A stretch of 64,000 bases of DNA, from NCBI RefSeq assembly GCF_030161235.1, contig NZ_BSPW01000067.1:62001-126000 (forward strand). The letters run 5' to 3'. The DNA comes from Vibrio zhanjiangensis (lineage in GTDB: Bacteria; Pseudomonadota; Gammaproteobacteria; Enterobacterales; Vibrionaceae). Under the pieces are notes generated by a model. It was given only the letters and a program-made list of their open reading frames with translations. It made no database searches and had not been told where the DNA came from. Both the position numbers and the translations under genes were made by a program. This document shows, one piece after another, positions 23,105 to 34,893 of this stretch; within the stretch, counting starts at the first letter, position 1, and each line of letters starts with the position of its first letter.

Positions 23105-24334
23105 TCATACTTTAGAGGGAGATTGGCGCTTTTTGGCTTTCTTGAGCTTAGTGCCCGCCGATATGCCACCTAAAAGCCCTCCAAGTTGCATCCCAACTGG
23201 TCTGGCTTCCACTTTGGCCAGTCCAACATAAACCAGATCGCTTGCTGGTGTGCATCCACCTAATAAAATTTCGGATTCGTAGTCATGTTTCCAGTTAGCG
23301 TCGTCTTTTTTAAACGACATAACAATCGTTCTGTCGTGATTTTGGTTATTCCAAGTCTCTATCGCATCTTGAATGATCAATGGATAAGTTTGCGGCGTTA
23401 TTTTGATTGCGAGTCCCATATTGTAAGATGCTTGACGAAGGGAGCTTCCCGCACTGCCACGTGAATATTCTACGGCATAGTCTGGTTTACCTGATGTTGA
23501 ATGAAAGCCTGAAGTGGCAACACCTGGACCTGCTTTGTGAGCATTCGCTAATTGCAATAGTTGGAACACATCAAGTTGGTTGCCATTGGTTCTCGGTAAA
23601 TCCAATACAAAACGGCGTCTTAGGTATTTTGACTGACGATCATTTTTACAACGCAGTGTATTACTAGACATCTCCATGACTTGTTGATTGTACAAGTAAC
23701 GTAAAGGAATAAGGCCATTTTTGAGAATTGCTCTGACCACATTCTCAGGCACTGCTTTCATTCCCATAAAAACGATGGGGGCACCTTCGACGTTATAGTC
23801 ATAAACTTGTGATTGTTCTGGGGTCAAAATGGTTCGAGGATGGGCAGCCATTTCTCTTTGGTTGTCTTCAAATAATCTTTTGAACTCCAAAATTTCTCTA
23901 CATCCATTTTGTGTAGAAAGAATCTGTGCAGTCCGTCTTCTTTGGTTGTCAAAATAACGTTTAACACTGCGTTCATGCGGGTTAACCAGCTCAGATTCCA
24001 ATATCATGATTTGCTTAAAAAGAAAGTCGAAAGGCTTAGTGATTACTTTGGGTAAGATGAGGTTATTACTAAGGTAAATAATGTCTTTGCAGCCAATCAA
24101 ATGAGATTGTTCAACGTCGAGTAGGATAGGCCGAGTGATTAACTCTGGGCGCATTGTAGCAAGGACCTGCAGGATAAGTGCGGTATAGCGAACATGACTC
24201 TCTGCTTCTGTAGTACCTAAGTCACTAACTTGAAATTGAGGAAACGGACAGTTTGCGAACTCAACTGAAGCTGCCGTGCGGGTGAAGTTGTTCTTTTTTA
24301 ACCAACTGAGAGCAGTTTCTGGGGTTTCCCACAT
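23105..24334 (-). CDS. Unknown protein with an ADP-ribosyltransferase-like C-terminal half
   Basis: A 409-residue protein with no signal peptide or membrane segment. I do not recognise the N-terminal ~180 residues. From ~185 the order of features recalls the ADP-ribosyltransferase fold: a strand plus helix, 'PIVFMGMKAVPENVVRAIL' with KNGLIPL; a GPGVATSGFHSTS segment (HSTS at 278-281) followed by a 'DYAVEYS' helix; a GLAIKI strand; and ESEILLGG (Glu353, Glu355) near the end, where ART toxins have their ExE. The tail is glycine- and lysine-rich. It may be an intracellular modifying enzyme or an effector; confidence in the fold is moderate and in activity low. Confidence 0.5.
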   Translation of the reverse strand: MWETPETALSWLKKNNFTRTAASVEFANCPFPQFQVSDLGTTEAESHVRYTALILQVLATMRPELITRPILLDVEQSHLIGCKDIIYLSNNLILPKVITKPFDFLFKQIMILESELVNPHERSVKRYFDNQRRRTAQILSTQNGCREILEFKRLFEDNQREMAAHPRTILTPEQSQVYDYNVEGAPIVFMGMKAVPENVVRAILKNGLIPLRYLYNQQVMEMSSNTLRCKNDRQSKYLRRRFVLDLPRTNGNQLDVFQLLQLANAHKAGPGVATSGFHSTSGKPDYAVEYSRGSAGSSLRQASYNMGLAIKITPQTYPLIIQDAIETWNNQNHDRTIVMSFKKDDANWKHDYESEILLGGCTPASDLVYVGLAKVEARPVGMQLGGLLGGISAGTKLKKAKKRQSPSKV

Positions 24335-24694
24335 ATGTTCACACCTTTAAATATTACACCTTGACTCGACTTATATCAGACATGTTTTAGCGGAGAAAAG
24401 GAAATGCGGTGCACGTTTCAATAAATGGGAAACCTTGCTATAAATCCTTGCAATTTACATAAACAACACTTTCACTCAAACCAATACCCCTCACTATTTT
24501 GATAAGCAAGGCCCCATGATTTATTGCAAGTAAACGAACAACAAGAAATTGAAGTTCAGATAACGTATCTCTCTCAAGGTTTGCTTATGGAGGAGTGCCA
24601 GTAAAATAAATGTAAGAAAGTCACCTTTACATAAGAGCCTAAAGGCAAAATTAGATTATGATAGGCCTTCAACTTAGTGAAGACTCTTTAAGAT
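24335..24694. other. Intergenic region, no gene seen
   Basis: 360 bases between the divergent ART-like and TSUP genes. It holds AT-rich promoter-like sequence, with no inverted repeat longer than 7 bp noted and no open frame with a ribosome site. Confidence 0.5.
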
Positions 24695-25423
24695 ATGTAC
24701 GGTGAATGGATAACCAACGAAGCATTGATTGCTGCGTTTTTAATATTTTTGGGTGCGTTTGTTCAGACAGCGATCGGTTTTGGCCTAGCGATTGTGGCAG
24801 CTCCGTTGCTGTTTCTAGTTTCCCCAGATTATGTGCCCGCCCCAATATGTTTAGTTGCACTTTATATTTCTATTCTCAACGCTCTTAAACATAGAGATAG
24901 CGTTGAAATAGGAGGGCTTAAAATGGCGTTAATTGGTCGTGTGCCAGGCTCCATTGCTGGAGGGGTATTGCTCGTCATGGTTTCCACGGATATATTGGCC
25001 CTATGGCTCGGTATGTTGGTTCTGCTGGCTGTCGCTATGAGTTTTCTCCCTTTCCGTATCGAGCCGACTTCACCAAGAATGATGGTAGCGGGTTTCTTTT
25101 CAGGTTTTTTTGGTACCAGTTCAGGTATCGGTGGGCCACCGATGGCGTTATTACTACAACATCAGGAAGCCAACCAACTTAGAGGAAATTTATCAGCGTT
25201 TTTTGTGTTTAGTTCAGTGATATCTTTAGTCGTTCAAATGCCGGTTGGTTTTTTAACCTTGCATCATCTTTGGATTACTGTTCCACTTATCCCCGCCAGT
25301 TGGCTGGGTTATAAGTTGGCAAGGGCAACAACTCAAACTCTGCAAAAAGAAAAAATTCGCTTTGCCGCTTTACTGCTTTGTACCATAAGTGGTGCCACCG
25401 CGGTATGGCAGGGTATTTCATGA
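24695..25423 (+). CDS. TSUP (TauE/SafE) family membrane transporter
   Basis: A 242-residue protein with about 7-8 hydrophobic segments. The family hallmark GAFVQTAIGFGLAIVAAPLL lies in the first repeat and 'GFFSGFFGTSSGIGGPPMAL' in the second, the two halves being internally related, as in TauE/SafE proteins. These carry sulfonates, sulfite or other organic anions across the inner membrane. The substrate here is unknown; no sulfur-metabolism genes flank it. The start has a weak ribosome site. Confidence 0.9.
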   Translation: MYGEWITNEALIAAFLIFLGAFVQTAIGFGLAIVAAPLLFLVSPDYVPAPICLVALYISILNALKHRDSVEIGGLKMALIGRVPGSIAGGVLLVMVSTDILALWLGMLVLLAVAMSFLPFRIEPTSPRMMVAGFFSGFFGTSSGIGGPPMALLLQHQEANQLRGNLSAFFVFSSVISLVVQMPVGFLTLHHLWITVPLIPASWLGYKLARATTQTLQKEKIRFAALLLCTISGATAVWQGIS

Positions 25424-25498
25424 ATATTTGCTGATATTCATTTTGTATTAATAAAACTCTAAGATAATAAAGACTGATAGGTATTAGGAGAAAATTGA

Positions 25499-25927
25499 GT
25501 GCTAAGAACGATAGGTAATATTCTTTGGTTTGTGTTGGGTGGAGTGATGATGGGCTTGATGTGGTGGTTTTTTGGCCTTCTTGCTTTTATCAGCATAGTG
25601 GGGATTCCTTGGGGGCGAGCGTGCTTTGTAATAGGAAACTTCTCTTTTTTTCCATTTGGTTACGAGGCAATATCTCGGGATGAGATCACCAATCAGAAGG
25701 ATATTGGTACGGGCTCATTAGGTCTGATTGGTAACGTGATTTGGTTTGTATTTGCTGGTATCTGGCTGGCGATAGGGCATATTTTATCGGCAGTGGCCTG
25801 TTTCGTTACTATAATCGGCATACCATTTGCCCTTCAGCATTTGAAGCTCGCCTATATTTCATTAGCTCCGATTGGAAAAACTATCGTTTCGAAACAGCAA
25901 GCGGCACAAGCAAAATATGGACGCTAA
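25499..25927 (+). CDS. yccF: YccF family inner-membrane protein
   Basis: A 142-residue protein with a GTG start behind TTAGGAG at normal spacing. It contains two YccF repeats: NILWFVLGGVMMGLMWWFFG with 'FISIVGIPWGRACF' and then NVIWFVFAGIWLAIGHILSA with 'TIIGIPFALQHLKL'. It has four membrane segments. The function of YccF is not established. It is monocistronic and lies 75 bases downstream of the TSUP gene. Confidence 0.92.
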   Translation: MLRTIGNILWFVLGGVMMGLMWWFFGLLAFISIVGIPWGRACFVIGNFSFFPFGYEAISRDEITNQKDIGTGSLGLIGNVIWFVFAGIWLAIGHILSAVACFVTIIGIPFALQHLKLAYISLAPIGKTIVSKQQAAQAKYGR

Positions 25928-26499
25928 ATTTTTATACTGACTCAAAAGTAAAGGTGTTTCAGCGAATCTTATATGCCGAGCTGGAACACCCTCACAAGCT
26001 ATATCTTAATGCCCATCATAGTATTCAACCCAAGTGTGTAAGTCTATTTTCCCATTAGTCTTACAAGAACCCCTCTATAATCACTATTTTCGACTGTACA
26101 TTAAGCTTGAGTGCATATGAACAATCTTGTTTATTAAATTTTTTTATGTATCAAAAAATAATATCGCTCACTTATTGGGTATGATTTTGGCAGAAGATCA
26201 TAAATAGTTATTTGGCTATTGTTTGTTATGTAATTAGTGGGCTTTGTGTGGTGATGAAGAATTGCCAAGATATGATTTTTCTTAACTTTATGATTGATTC
26301 TTTTAACTATGCATGGATGATTATTCTTAATTAAGTGTGTTTTTTAATCTATTTGTGGTGTTTTTATCTTAACATTTTTGTTTGGTCGTATATTTAACTT
26401 ATGACGCTTTTTTTGTAACAAAAAATTTAGGTTTGGTTTGGTTTTTTTTATTTTGTGATTCATAAAATAAATGTAACAAATACTGTGTGCTTGTTTGGT
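25928..26499. other. Long AT-rich region upstream of the vibriolysin gene
   Basis: Very AT-rich sequence with many T runs and no open frame with a ribosome site. It is the likely site of promoter and silencer (H-NS-type) control of the protease gene. No terminator-quality hairpin was found. Confidence 0.45.
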
Positions 26500-26520
26500 T
26501 TATTAAATTTATGTTAATAA
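26500..26520. promoter_or_regulatory. LuxR/HapR-like dyad upstream of the vibriolysin gene
   Basis: A perfect inverted repeat, TTATTAA, spacer ATTTATG, TTAATAA, lies 76 bases before the ATG. Its shape is close to the 22-bp AT-rich palindrome recognised by Vibrio LuxR/HapR/SmcR quorum-sensing regulators, which activate such proteases in V. cholerae and V. vulnificus. The match to the consensus is imperfect, so this is a candidate only. Confidence 0.35.
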
Positions 26521-28935
<2,415 letters not shown>

Positions 28936-28951
28936 TTCACTCTAAATCTTC

Positions 28952-28971
28952 AGGGCTCCACTTGGAGCCCT
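28952..28971 (+). terminator. Hairpin after the vibriolysin gene
   Basis: AGGGCTCC and GGAGCCCT form a perfect 8-bp stem with a short ACTT loop. There is no T run, so it is more likely an intercistronic stem or a weak terminator before the aminopeptidase gene. Confidence 0.5.
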
Positions 28972-29016
28972 ACTTGGTATTCGTCCAATAGAAGTCACAA
29001 GGAATAGAATCTCACT

Positions 29017-30573
29017 ATGAAAAAAACACTATTAGCTATTGCTTTAATGAGCAGCACATCAGTTTTTGCCTCGATTGACAACAATGTATTAAAAGAGGGA
29101 GAAGTTTGGATTACAACTGATGCAGACGCAAAGGAGCTGATCACTCTACATGGGGCTACTGTATTAAACAGTTTTTCACACAAGGGTGTTACCGGCTACC
29201 CAAATGCGGTAGTAGCAAAAGTCAAAGAAAGCCAGCTCACGGCAGTGTCAAGTCACATGCACAAAGATAAACATCGCTGTGGTGGCTACATGGTACACCC
29301 AGATAAAGAAAGCGCGATAAGAGCAGCTTCTATGCCTCTTTCTATGAGTGATTTTGAAAAACCAGTCATAAGTCATAATGACACGGTGGAATCACTGATT
29401 GCTCAGGTAGAGCCAAATAATCTAGTGTCGACCATTGAAAGTCTGATGAGTTTTACCAACCGCTTTTATACCACTTCTACAGGTATTGCCGCGTCAGACT
29501 GGTTATTTGAACGTTGGAACCAAGAGATCAAAGATGTACCGTTTGCTTCTGCGCGTCAAATTACACACAGTGACTATCCTCAAAAATCAGTTGAGGTAAC
29601 ATTGTTGGGTGCTAAGCATCCTGAAGAAATCGTTGTAGTTGGCGGTCACTTAGATTCTACCGTCGGCTCGTGGACAACAGAAGGAACGATTTCTCCTGGG
29701 GCGGATGATGATGCATCGGGCATTGCAACCGTTACAGAAGCGCTTCGTCTAATGATAGCCAGTGGTATTCAGCCTGATCGTACGATCAAGTTTTATGGGT
29801 ATGCCGCTGAGGAAGTGGGTTTGCGTGGCTCACAAGATATCGCTGAAACGATGAAAAGTGACGGCATGAATATTGTGTCTGCGCTGCAATTGGACATGAC
29901 CAACTACAATGGCTCTGCCCATGATATTACCTTTATCACAGACTACACCGACGCCAATTTAACGGTTTTCCTTAAGGAACTGATTGATACCTATACCAGC
30001 GAAATAACGTACGGGTTTGATCGCTGTGGGTATGCTTGTTCAGACCATGCTTCTTGGCATAACGCTGGATATCCTTCAGCGATGCCTTTTGAAACCATGT
30101 TCCATGAATATAATTCCAATATTCATAGTGAAGAAGATACGCTGGAAAATTCAGATCCTACAGCCAGTCATGCTATGAAGTTTGCCAAATTGGCGATTGC
30201 CTACTTGGTTGAAACAAGTCTCGATGATATTGACTCTCCAACCAATGAGTTGGAAGATGGTGTGCCAGTTGAGGATCTTTCTTCAGACTATTTTGGTGAG
30301 CAGTTCTTCACTTTCACAACGACTGAAGCTGGCGAAGTAACTATTTCCATTTCCGGTCCTCAAGGTGGTGATGCGGACTTATATGTAAGCTACGAAGGCC
30401 CTGTATCAAAGACTGAATTTGACTGTCGTCCATTCCAAAATGGCAGCAACGAACAATGTGTTTTCAACAAACCAGCAGGCGAGTTTAGCATCATGGTTCG
30501 TGGGTATAGAAACTTTGACGAAGTCGATATTGTCGCAAGTTTCAGTCCTGAAAGTTCTGAGAACCAAGAATAA
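29017..30573 (+). CDS. Secreted M28 leucine aminopeptidase (Vibrio type)
   Basis: A 518-residue precursor. It has a signal peptide (KKTLLAIALMSSTSVFAS), a propeptide to ~105, and a catalytic domain with two-zinc ligands in order: GGHLDS (His211), PGADDDASG (bridging Asp), AAEEVGLRGS (Glu-Glu), LQLDMTNY (Asp) and CSDHASWHNAGYP (His). These match the five ligands of the Vibrio proteolyticus aminopeptidase. A C-terminal PPC domain (~410-510) parallels that of the neighbouring M4 protease. It removes N-terminal hydrophobic residues from peptides in the medium, so the two genes form an endo-/exo-peptidase pair. Confidence 0.94.
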   Translation: MKKTLLAIALMSSTSVFASIDNNVLKEGEVWITTDADAKELITLHGATVLNSFSHKGVTGYPNAVVAKVKESQLTAVSSHMHKDKHRCGGYMVHPDKESAIRAASMPLSMSDFEKPVISHNDTVESLIAQVEPNNLVSTIESLMSFTNRFYTTSTGIAASDWLFERWNQEIKDVPFASARQITHSDYPQKSVEVTLLGAKHPEEIVVVGGHLDSTVGSWTTEGTISPGADDDASGIATVTEALRLMIASGIQPDRTIKFYGYAAEEVGLRGSQDIAETMKSDGMNIVSALQLDMTNYNGSAHDITFITDYTDANLTVFLKELIDTYTSEITYGFDRCGYACSDHASWHNAGYPSAMPFETMFHEYNSNIHSEEDTLENSDPTASHAMKFAKLAIAYLVETSLDDIDSPTNELEDGVPVEDLSSDYFGEQFFTFTTTEAGEVTISISGPQGGDADLYVSYEGPVSKTEFDCRPFQNGSNEQCVFNKPAGEFSIMVRGYRNFDEVDIVASFSPESSENQE

Positions 30574-30603
30574 TTTCGCTAGTGTGAATTAAATGGTCAA
30601 AAT

Positions 30604-30637
30604 ATAGGGCTCCTATCCTAAATGGCGCCCTATTTTG
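30604..30637. terminator. Terminator between the aminopeptidase and acid phosphatase genes
   Basis: ATAGGGC (30604-30610) pairs with GCCCTAT (30627-30633), followed by TTTTG. The genes on the two sides converge, so it may serve both. Confidence 0.75.
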
Positions 30638-30651
30638 TTTCGAGCAATTAT

Positions 30652-31494
30652 CTATTTATCTTGCCATGCTGTTTTTGTTGCCGCTTTAAGAAGAACTTCT
30701 CGATTCTTTTGGCTAGCTTCTGGTTCGGATTCTCCAAAAATAGCAGCAAGCCAATGACCATCGGTTGGGTTGGGGAAAAGGATATACTTGCTGCCAAATA
30801 AATCTTTGTCTTCTTCCATCTTGGCAATGCGCCCATCTACATCACCCTTGATATAATACTTACGTCTAAAATCGTTCAAATTGTCGCCGAGAAACACAAC
30901 CACGTTATAGTCTTTTAATATTTCATTTTGGCGTGTTTCTTTGTTAGAAGTGTCTGTCAAGACAGTAAGATGAGAGTCATCTTTTAAAGGGAAACCCATG
31001 GCCAAAATATTTTGCTTAGCCAAGTCCCATGTCGGCTCTCCTTGGTTACGTGATGTAACATAAAAGATGTCTATATTGTTGCGTTTAGCGTATTCAAGAA
31101 AGTCTTTAGAGCCAGGGCTTGGGATCATGCCATTTGTCGGAATCCATTCATCCCAAAGAGGATCTTCAAAGAAGTCCTTGTTGTTTTGTATCAATTTCCC
31201 CCAATATTCAAGAGGAAGCACGAGGGTGTCATCGAGATCGGTCACTATGGCAAGGGGTTTATCTCCTTTCTTATATTCCATCAGAGCTTTATCAAGATGC
31301 ATTTTGGCGAGGTTGAAGCCTTGGTAATATAGCGCTCTGTACTCTGCCGCGGTTTGTTTCCAAGCGACGGAATAGCCGAGCAAGTTATGTTCATTATTGT
31401 TATCAGCCGAAGAAATTGTTGGGATAAAAGCAGAGAGCGCTGCTACACCTACTGTGATGATACTTTTCATTTGCTTTTTCACGGTTACATCCAA
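30652..31494 (-). CDS. Class C acid phosphatase / 5'-nucleotidase (e(P4) type), periplasmic
   Basis: A 280-residue protein of the HAD superfamily: AIVTDLDDTLVLPLEYWG (DxDxT nucleophile), IFYVTSRNQGEP (motif 2), and VVFLGDNLNDF (motif 4). The N-terminal signal peptide KSIITVGVAALSAFIPTISS lacks an obvious lipobox cysteine, so unlike Haemophilus e(P4) it is probably a soluble periplasmic enzyme. The start could be ATG 31494 (AAGGA 4 bases upstream) or a shorter GTG/ATG within the signal peptide. It dephosphorylates nucleoside monophosphates and NMN-type substrates. It converges on the aminopeptidase gene. Confidence 0.88.
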   Translation of the reverse strand: MDVTVKKQMKSIITVGVAALSAFIPTISSADNNNEHNLLGYSVAWKQTAAEYRALYYQGFNLAKMHLDKALMEYKKGDKPLAIVTDLDDTLVLPLEYWGKLIQNNKDFFEDPLWDEWIPTNGMIPSPGSKDFLEYAKRNNIDIFYVTSRNQGEPTWDLAKQNILAMGFPLKDDSHLTVLTDTSNKETRQNEILKDYNVVVFLGDNLNDFRRKYYIKGDVDGRIAKMEEDKDLFGSKYILFPNPTDGHWLAAIFGESEPEASQKNREVLLKAATKTAWQDK

Positions 31495-31862
31495 TCCTTA
31501 GTTATTCATTTTGAAGACAGCTTTTATGTATAACTGAAAAGAGAGGCATCGTCACATTAAAACCACGCCAACGGTTTTAATGTCAGTTATCGCTTCAAAA
31601 TCTTTGCTTGTCTCAATAATAAAAGCCTGTTTTGAGAGTAAATGTTTTGATTAAAAAAAAGCATCTTAACGACAAAAATTATTTGTTGTTCTGATGGGGG
31701 GAAACGAATATCTTTCGCGTACCCATAGCTCTACTAAATTGAGAGAGCATGGATTAAGTATGTAACGTTATCTGAGGGCAAGAAACATTTTCATACTTTA
31801 AGTCGTCACCCCAGCTTATCTGGTGATGAATTAAACTTTTATAGATTAGAGGATAACGAGTA
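31495..31862. other. Intergenic region with a 10-bp inverted repeat
   Basis: 368 bases between divergent genes. CATTAAAACC (31555-31564) and GGTTTTAATG (31573-31582) are perfect arms with an 8-base spacer, placed 60 bases upstream of the acid phosphatase start. This is a possible operator for it. Otherwise the region is AT-rich with no gene seen. Confidence 0.5.
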
Positions 31863-32903
31863 GTGAATATCTGCTTTTTGATGTACCCATGGGAACGAGT
31901 TTGTCCTGAGACCGATACGACTTTGCGATTAGTGCATGAATGTGCATCCAGAGGGCATACCGTTGCTATTACTACAACGAGTGGTTTGACTATTCGAGAC
32001 AGTACCGTTTTTGGCTTCTGCAACGTTATCAAAAAAGTGAGTAAAGTTTCAGACAAAATTCCAACTTTTTATAAACAGGTTCGGTTTACTAAATCACGCC
32101 TGCCTATGGCGGGTTTTGATGTTATCTTTATGAGAGCAAATCCCCCTTTAGACAATTTAGCACTCAACTTTTTAGACTCAATTAAAGATGACACTCTGAT
32201 CATTAATGATCTAGAAGGCTTAAGACTTGCAAATAACAAGCTTTATACAGCAAGCATGGGAGGGGCTGCTAGTGAGTTTATACCCGCCACACATGTGTCT
32301 AAAAACCGAGATTATTTGCAGCGCGTTTTAGAAGAGACCGAAAGTGAGAAAATGATCCTTAAGCCGCTGAACGGTTTTGGCGGACATGGCGTGATTGTGA
32401 TTGAAAAAAATGCTCGGCAAAACTTTCGCTCACTGCTTGATTTCTACATTGGAGAAGGTGAGCAAAGTAACTACGTCATTCTTCAAGATTATATTGAAGG
32501 AGCTGAAGAAGGCGACAAACGCATACTGATGCTAAATGGTGAACCCATTGGTGCGATGAAACGTGTACCGGCTAATGGCGAAGTACGCTCAAATGTTCAT
32601 GCTGGTGGAACAGTGATGAAACATTCCATTACTAGAGAAGAAAGACGTTTATGCGCTGCAATTGGTCCTAAACTGGTTCGTGATGGACTTTATTTTACAG
32701 GGCTTGATGTCATAGGTAATAAACTTGTTGAGGTGAATGTCCTTAGTCCTGGAGGGATCATGCGAATCAATAAACTTAACCGTGTTAGGTTACAAAGACA
32801 AGTGATAGATTTTGTCGAAAATATAGTCAATTCTCGTGAGCTCCTTCAACAGAGAAAGAGCGCTTTCCGTTCGGCGGTAAAAAATGCACACATCGAGCCA
32901 TAA
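31863..32903 (+). CDS. ATP-grasp ligase, glutathione-synthetase-like
   Basis: A 346-residue protein with a GTG start after AGAGGATAACGAGTA. It has the GshB-type layout: an N-terminal NICFLMYPWERVCPETDTTL with ECASRGHTVAI, then 'VIFMRANPPLDNLALNFLD' as in glutathione synthetase, and the ATP-grasp core with EKMILKPLNGFGGHGVIVI, YVILQDYIEGAEEGDKRILM and LDVIGNKLVEVNVLSPGGI. True GshB ligates glycine to gamma-glutamylcysteine. This copy is an operon partner of the DUF1704 gene (20-base overlap) and probably ligates another amino acid or peptide (inference). Confidence 0.85.
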   Translation: MNICFLMYPWERVCPETDTTLRLVHECASRGHTVAITTTSGLTIRDSTVFGFCNVIKKVSKVSDKIPTFYKQVRFTKSRLPMAGFDVIFMRANPPLDNLALNFLDSIKDDTLIINDLEGLRLANNKLYTASMGGAASEFIPATHVSKNRDYLQRVLEETESEKMILKPLNGFGGHGVIVIEKNARQNFRSLLDFYIGEGEQSNYVILQDYIEGAEEGDKRILMLNGEPIGAMKRVPANGEVRSNVHAGGTVMKHSITREERRLCAAIGPKLVRDGLYFTGLDVIGNKLVEVNVLSPGGIMRINKLNRVRLQRQVIDFVENIVNSRELLQQRKSAFRSAVKNAHIEP

Positions 32904-34893
32904 TAAGTACACTCTTAAAGAAATGCTCTCATTCATTCAGCGAGGAGAGCCTTTTGCTGGTGAGCTTATCGAAGCTGGCTGTTTGGTAAAAATTGATGAA
33001 TACCTTCCGGTTGTTTGTGCGGCGATTCACGCAGGCTCACGGTTGAGAAATGAGCTTGTTCATCGATGTGTCCTTGATGAATCTGAACGCTTTTTTGAAG
33101 AAGATCCCTTTACAGACGATATGATAGCTTCACAACCGATCACTTTGGTTGGTCTTGACTCTCGGTTTGAGTACGACTTGAATCGAGCGCTTACTTTGAG
33201 CACGTATTATAAATCTGCTTGGAGTCGTATTGTATGGAAAAAACCTTTAGGATCTAGGCACCGGTCTGAAAGCCATCGTAAGCACAACGCGTTTTATGCC
33301 ATTTATGAAGCAATTATCACCAAACTTGAGTCTATGCATGAGAGTGTGGTGGTGTTTGATGTGCATTCTTATAATTACAAAAGGCAAAGATGTGACACCC
33401 CTGTTTTTAATATAGGCACTTCTCAAATAGATATGGAGCGCTGGGGAACGGTCGTACAACGTTTTTGTTCGGAACTCAGTAAAGTGGTGCTGCCTAATAT
33501 TACTACGACGGTTGAGATGGATGCGGTCTTTCAGGGACGAGGTTATCTTATCTCCCATACGAATGCTCATTTTGATCGTACTTTGGTTTTACCGACTGAA
33601 GTTAAGAAGGTGTTTATGGAGGAAGAGACAGGAACACCTTTTCCTCTTGTATTAGAAGCACTTCAATCAGGATTAAAAGCCGCATTTAGCCAAACAAGTG
33701 CATTTGTGCAGAGAAAATTCAATAAGAAGCGTCGTATCAGCAAAGCGGATATGTTGAGTTCTCATATTGAGCCCAATTTGATCCTGGTTGATAAAGCCTT
33801 GTATCAACTTGCTTGTAAAGTAGAAACACTCAAGTATGTTAATCCAACTAACTTAAATGCTGAGTTCAAACGTTTTGAATCTTCTCCAAGTCGTTACAAA
33901 CCCAATTATCGTTACCGACAGTTACCAATAAATGTTAACGATTTTAAGCAACAGCTTTATCATTTACCCATAGAGAGTATATCAGATCCAGATATGCGCC
34001 ATTTATACGCAGATATGGTGCAAAAATTAAATGATAAAATGGACTTACTGACATCGGTAGGCAGTGAAAGTTTTCTCTACAATGCTCTGCGTTATCATGG
34101 GCGACCAGAAAAGACAGATTTAGCTAATGCTAAGTTTTTGCTCTACGCGCAGCTGCTTGTTGAAGATAGCCAAGAGAGTTTAGACTCCAATGAAGCAATG
34201 GCTAGACTGTCTAAATCAGCGAATGATCTGGGGATGAAGTGCAAAGTTGTTGGCTCAAACTCAATTGCAGCAAAAGCGATGGTGACGTCTTTTCCACCAA
34301 CGCTTTATGTAAATAGCAAGGCCGTTTTTACTGAGCGAGAGTTGGAACGTTTAGCCCAGCATGAGCTTGGTGTTCATATGGCAACCAATTACAATGCGCG
34401 TCACCAGCCGCTGAAGATATTCCGTTTAGGTTTACCAAATTCGACGGTATCACAAGAAGGGTTAGCGATTTTAGCCGAGTACAAATCCGGATACTTGTCT
34501 CACGAGCGTCTCAACATGCTTGCTAAGCGAGTATTGGCGGTTGACTCTATGCTGAAAGAGCAAAATTTTCACCACACATATAACTATCTTGTTGATGAAT
34601 TAGACGTGGACAAAGACAGTGCTTTTTCTCTAACAACTCGAGTATACCGTGGGGGAGGGTTTACCAAAGATCACTTATACCTGAAAGGCTTTTTGCATGC
34701 TTTACATATAGATAAGCATCGTTCTATTGAGAGTCTTTTTATTGGTAAGTGTAGTTTTCGCTACCACGACCTTCTCGATGAACTTATGAAACGTGGATGG
34801 TTGAAACCACCTTTATTTATGCCTAATTTTTCTCAAGATAGTGAAAGTATCAACCCGACTCTAGACTATCTAATCCAATCTCTTGATGCCTAA
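32884..34893 (+). CDS. N-formylglutamate-amidohydrolase-like domain fused to DUF1704 QEGLA metallopeptidase
   Basis: A 669-residue protein. Residues ~100-260 look like an N-formylglutamate amidohydrolase domain: VVVFDVHSYNYKRQ (Asp159, His161), SQIDMERWG, and a closing LVLPTEVKKVFMEEETGTPF where the family has 'QIEI.K..FMDE'. Residues ~300-669 are the DUF1704 / 'flavohaemoglobin expression-modulating QEGLA motif' family: HELGVH at 493-498 and the QEGLA Glu at 525. Eukaryotic DUF1704 proteins (MATCAP) are tyrosine carboxypeptidases using this HExxxH...E set, so a metallopeptidase is likely. It overlaps the ATP-grasp gene by 20 bases. Many bacteria encode these as separate neighbours. Confidence 0.85.
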   Translation: MHTSSHNKYTLKEMLSFIQRGEPFAGELIEAGCLVKIDEYLPVVCAAIHAGSRLRNELVHRCVLDESERFFEEDPFTDDMIASQPITLVGLDSRFEYDLNRALTLSTYYKSAWSRIVWKKPLGSRHRSESHRKHNAFYAIYEAIITKLESMHESVVVFDVHSYNYKRQRCDTPVFNIGTSQIDMERWGTVVQRFCSELSKVVLPNITTTVEMDAVFQGRGYLISHTNAHFDRTLVLPTEVKKVFMEEETGTPFPLVLEALQSGLKAAFSQTSAFVQRKFNKKRRISKADMLSSHIEPNLILVDKALYQLACKVETLKYVNPTNLNAEFKRFESSPSRYKPNYRYRQLPINVNDFKQQLYHLPIESISDPDMRHLYADMVQKLNDKMDLLTSVGSESFLYNALRYHGRPEKTDLANAKFLLYAQLLVEDSQESLDSNEAMARLSKSANDLGMKCKVVGSNSIAAKAMVTSFPPTLYVNSKAVFTERELERLAQHELGVHMATNYNARHQPLKIFRLGLPNSTVSQEGLAILAEYKSGYLSHERLNMLAKRVLAVDSMLKEQNFHHTYNYLVDELDVDKDSAFSLTTRVYRGGGFTKDHLYLKGFLHALHIDKHRSIESLFIGKCSFRYHDLLDELMKRGWLKPPLFMPNFSQDSESINPTLDYLIQSLDA

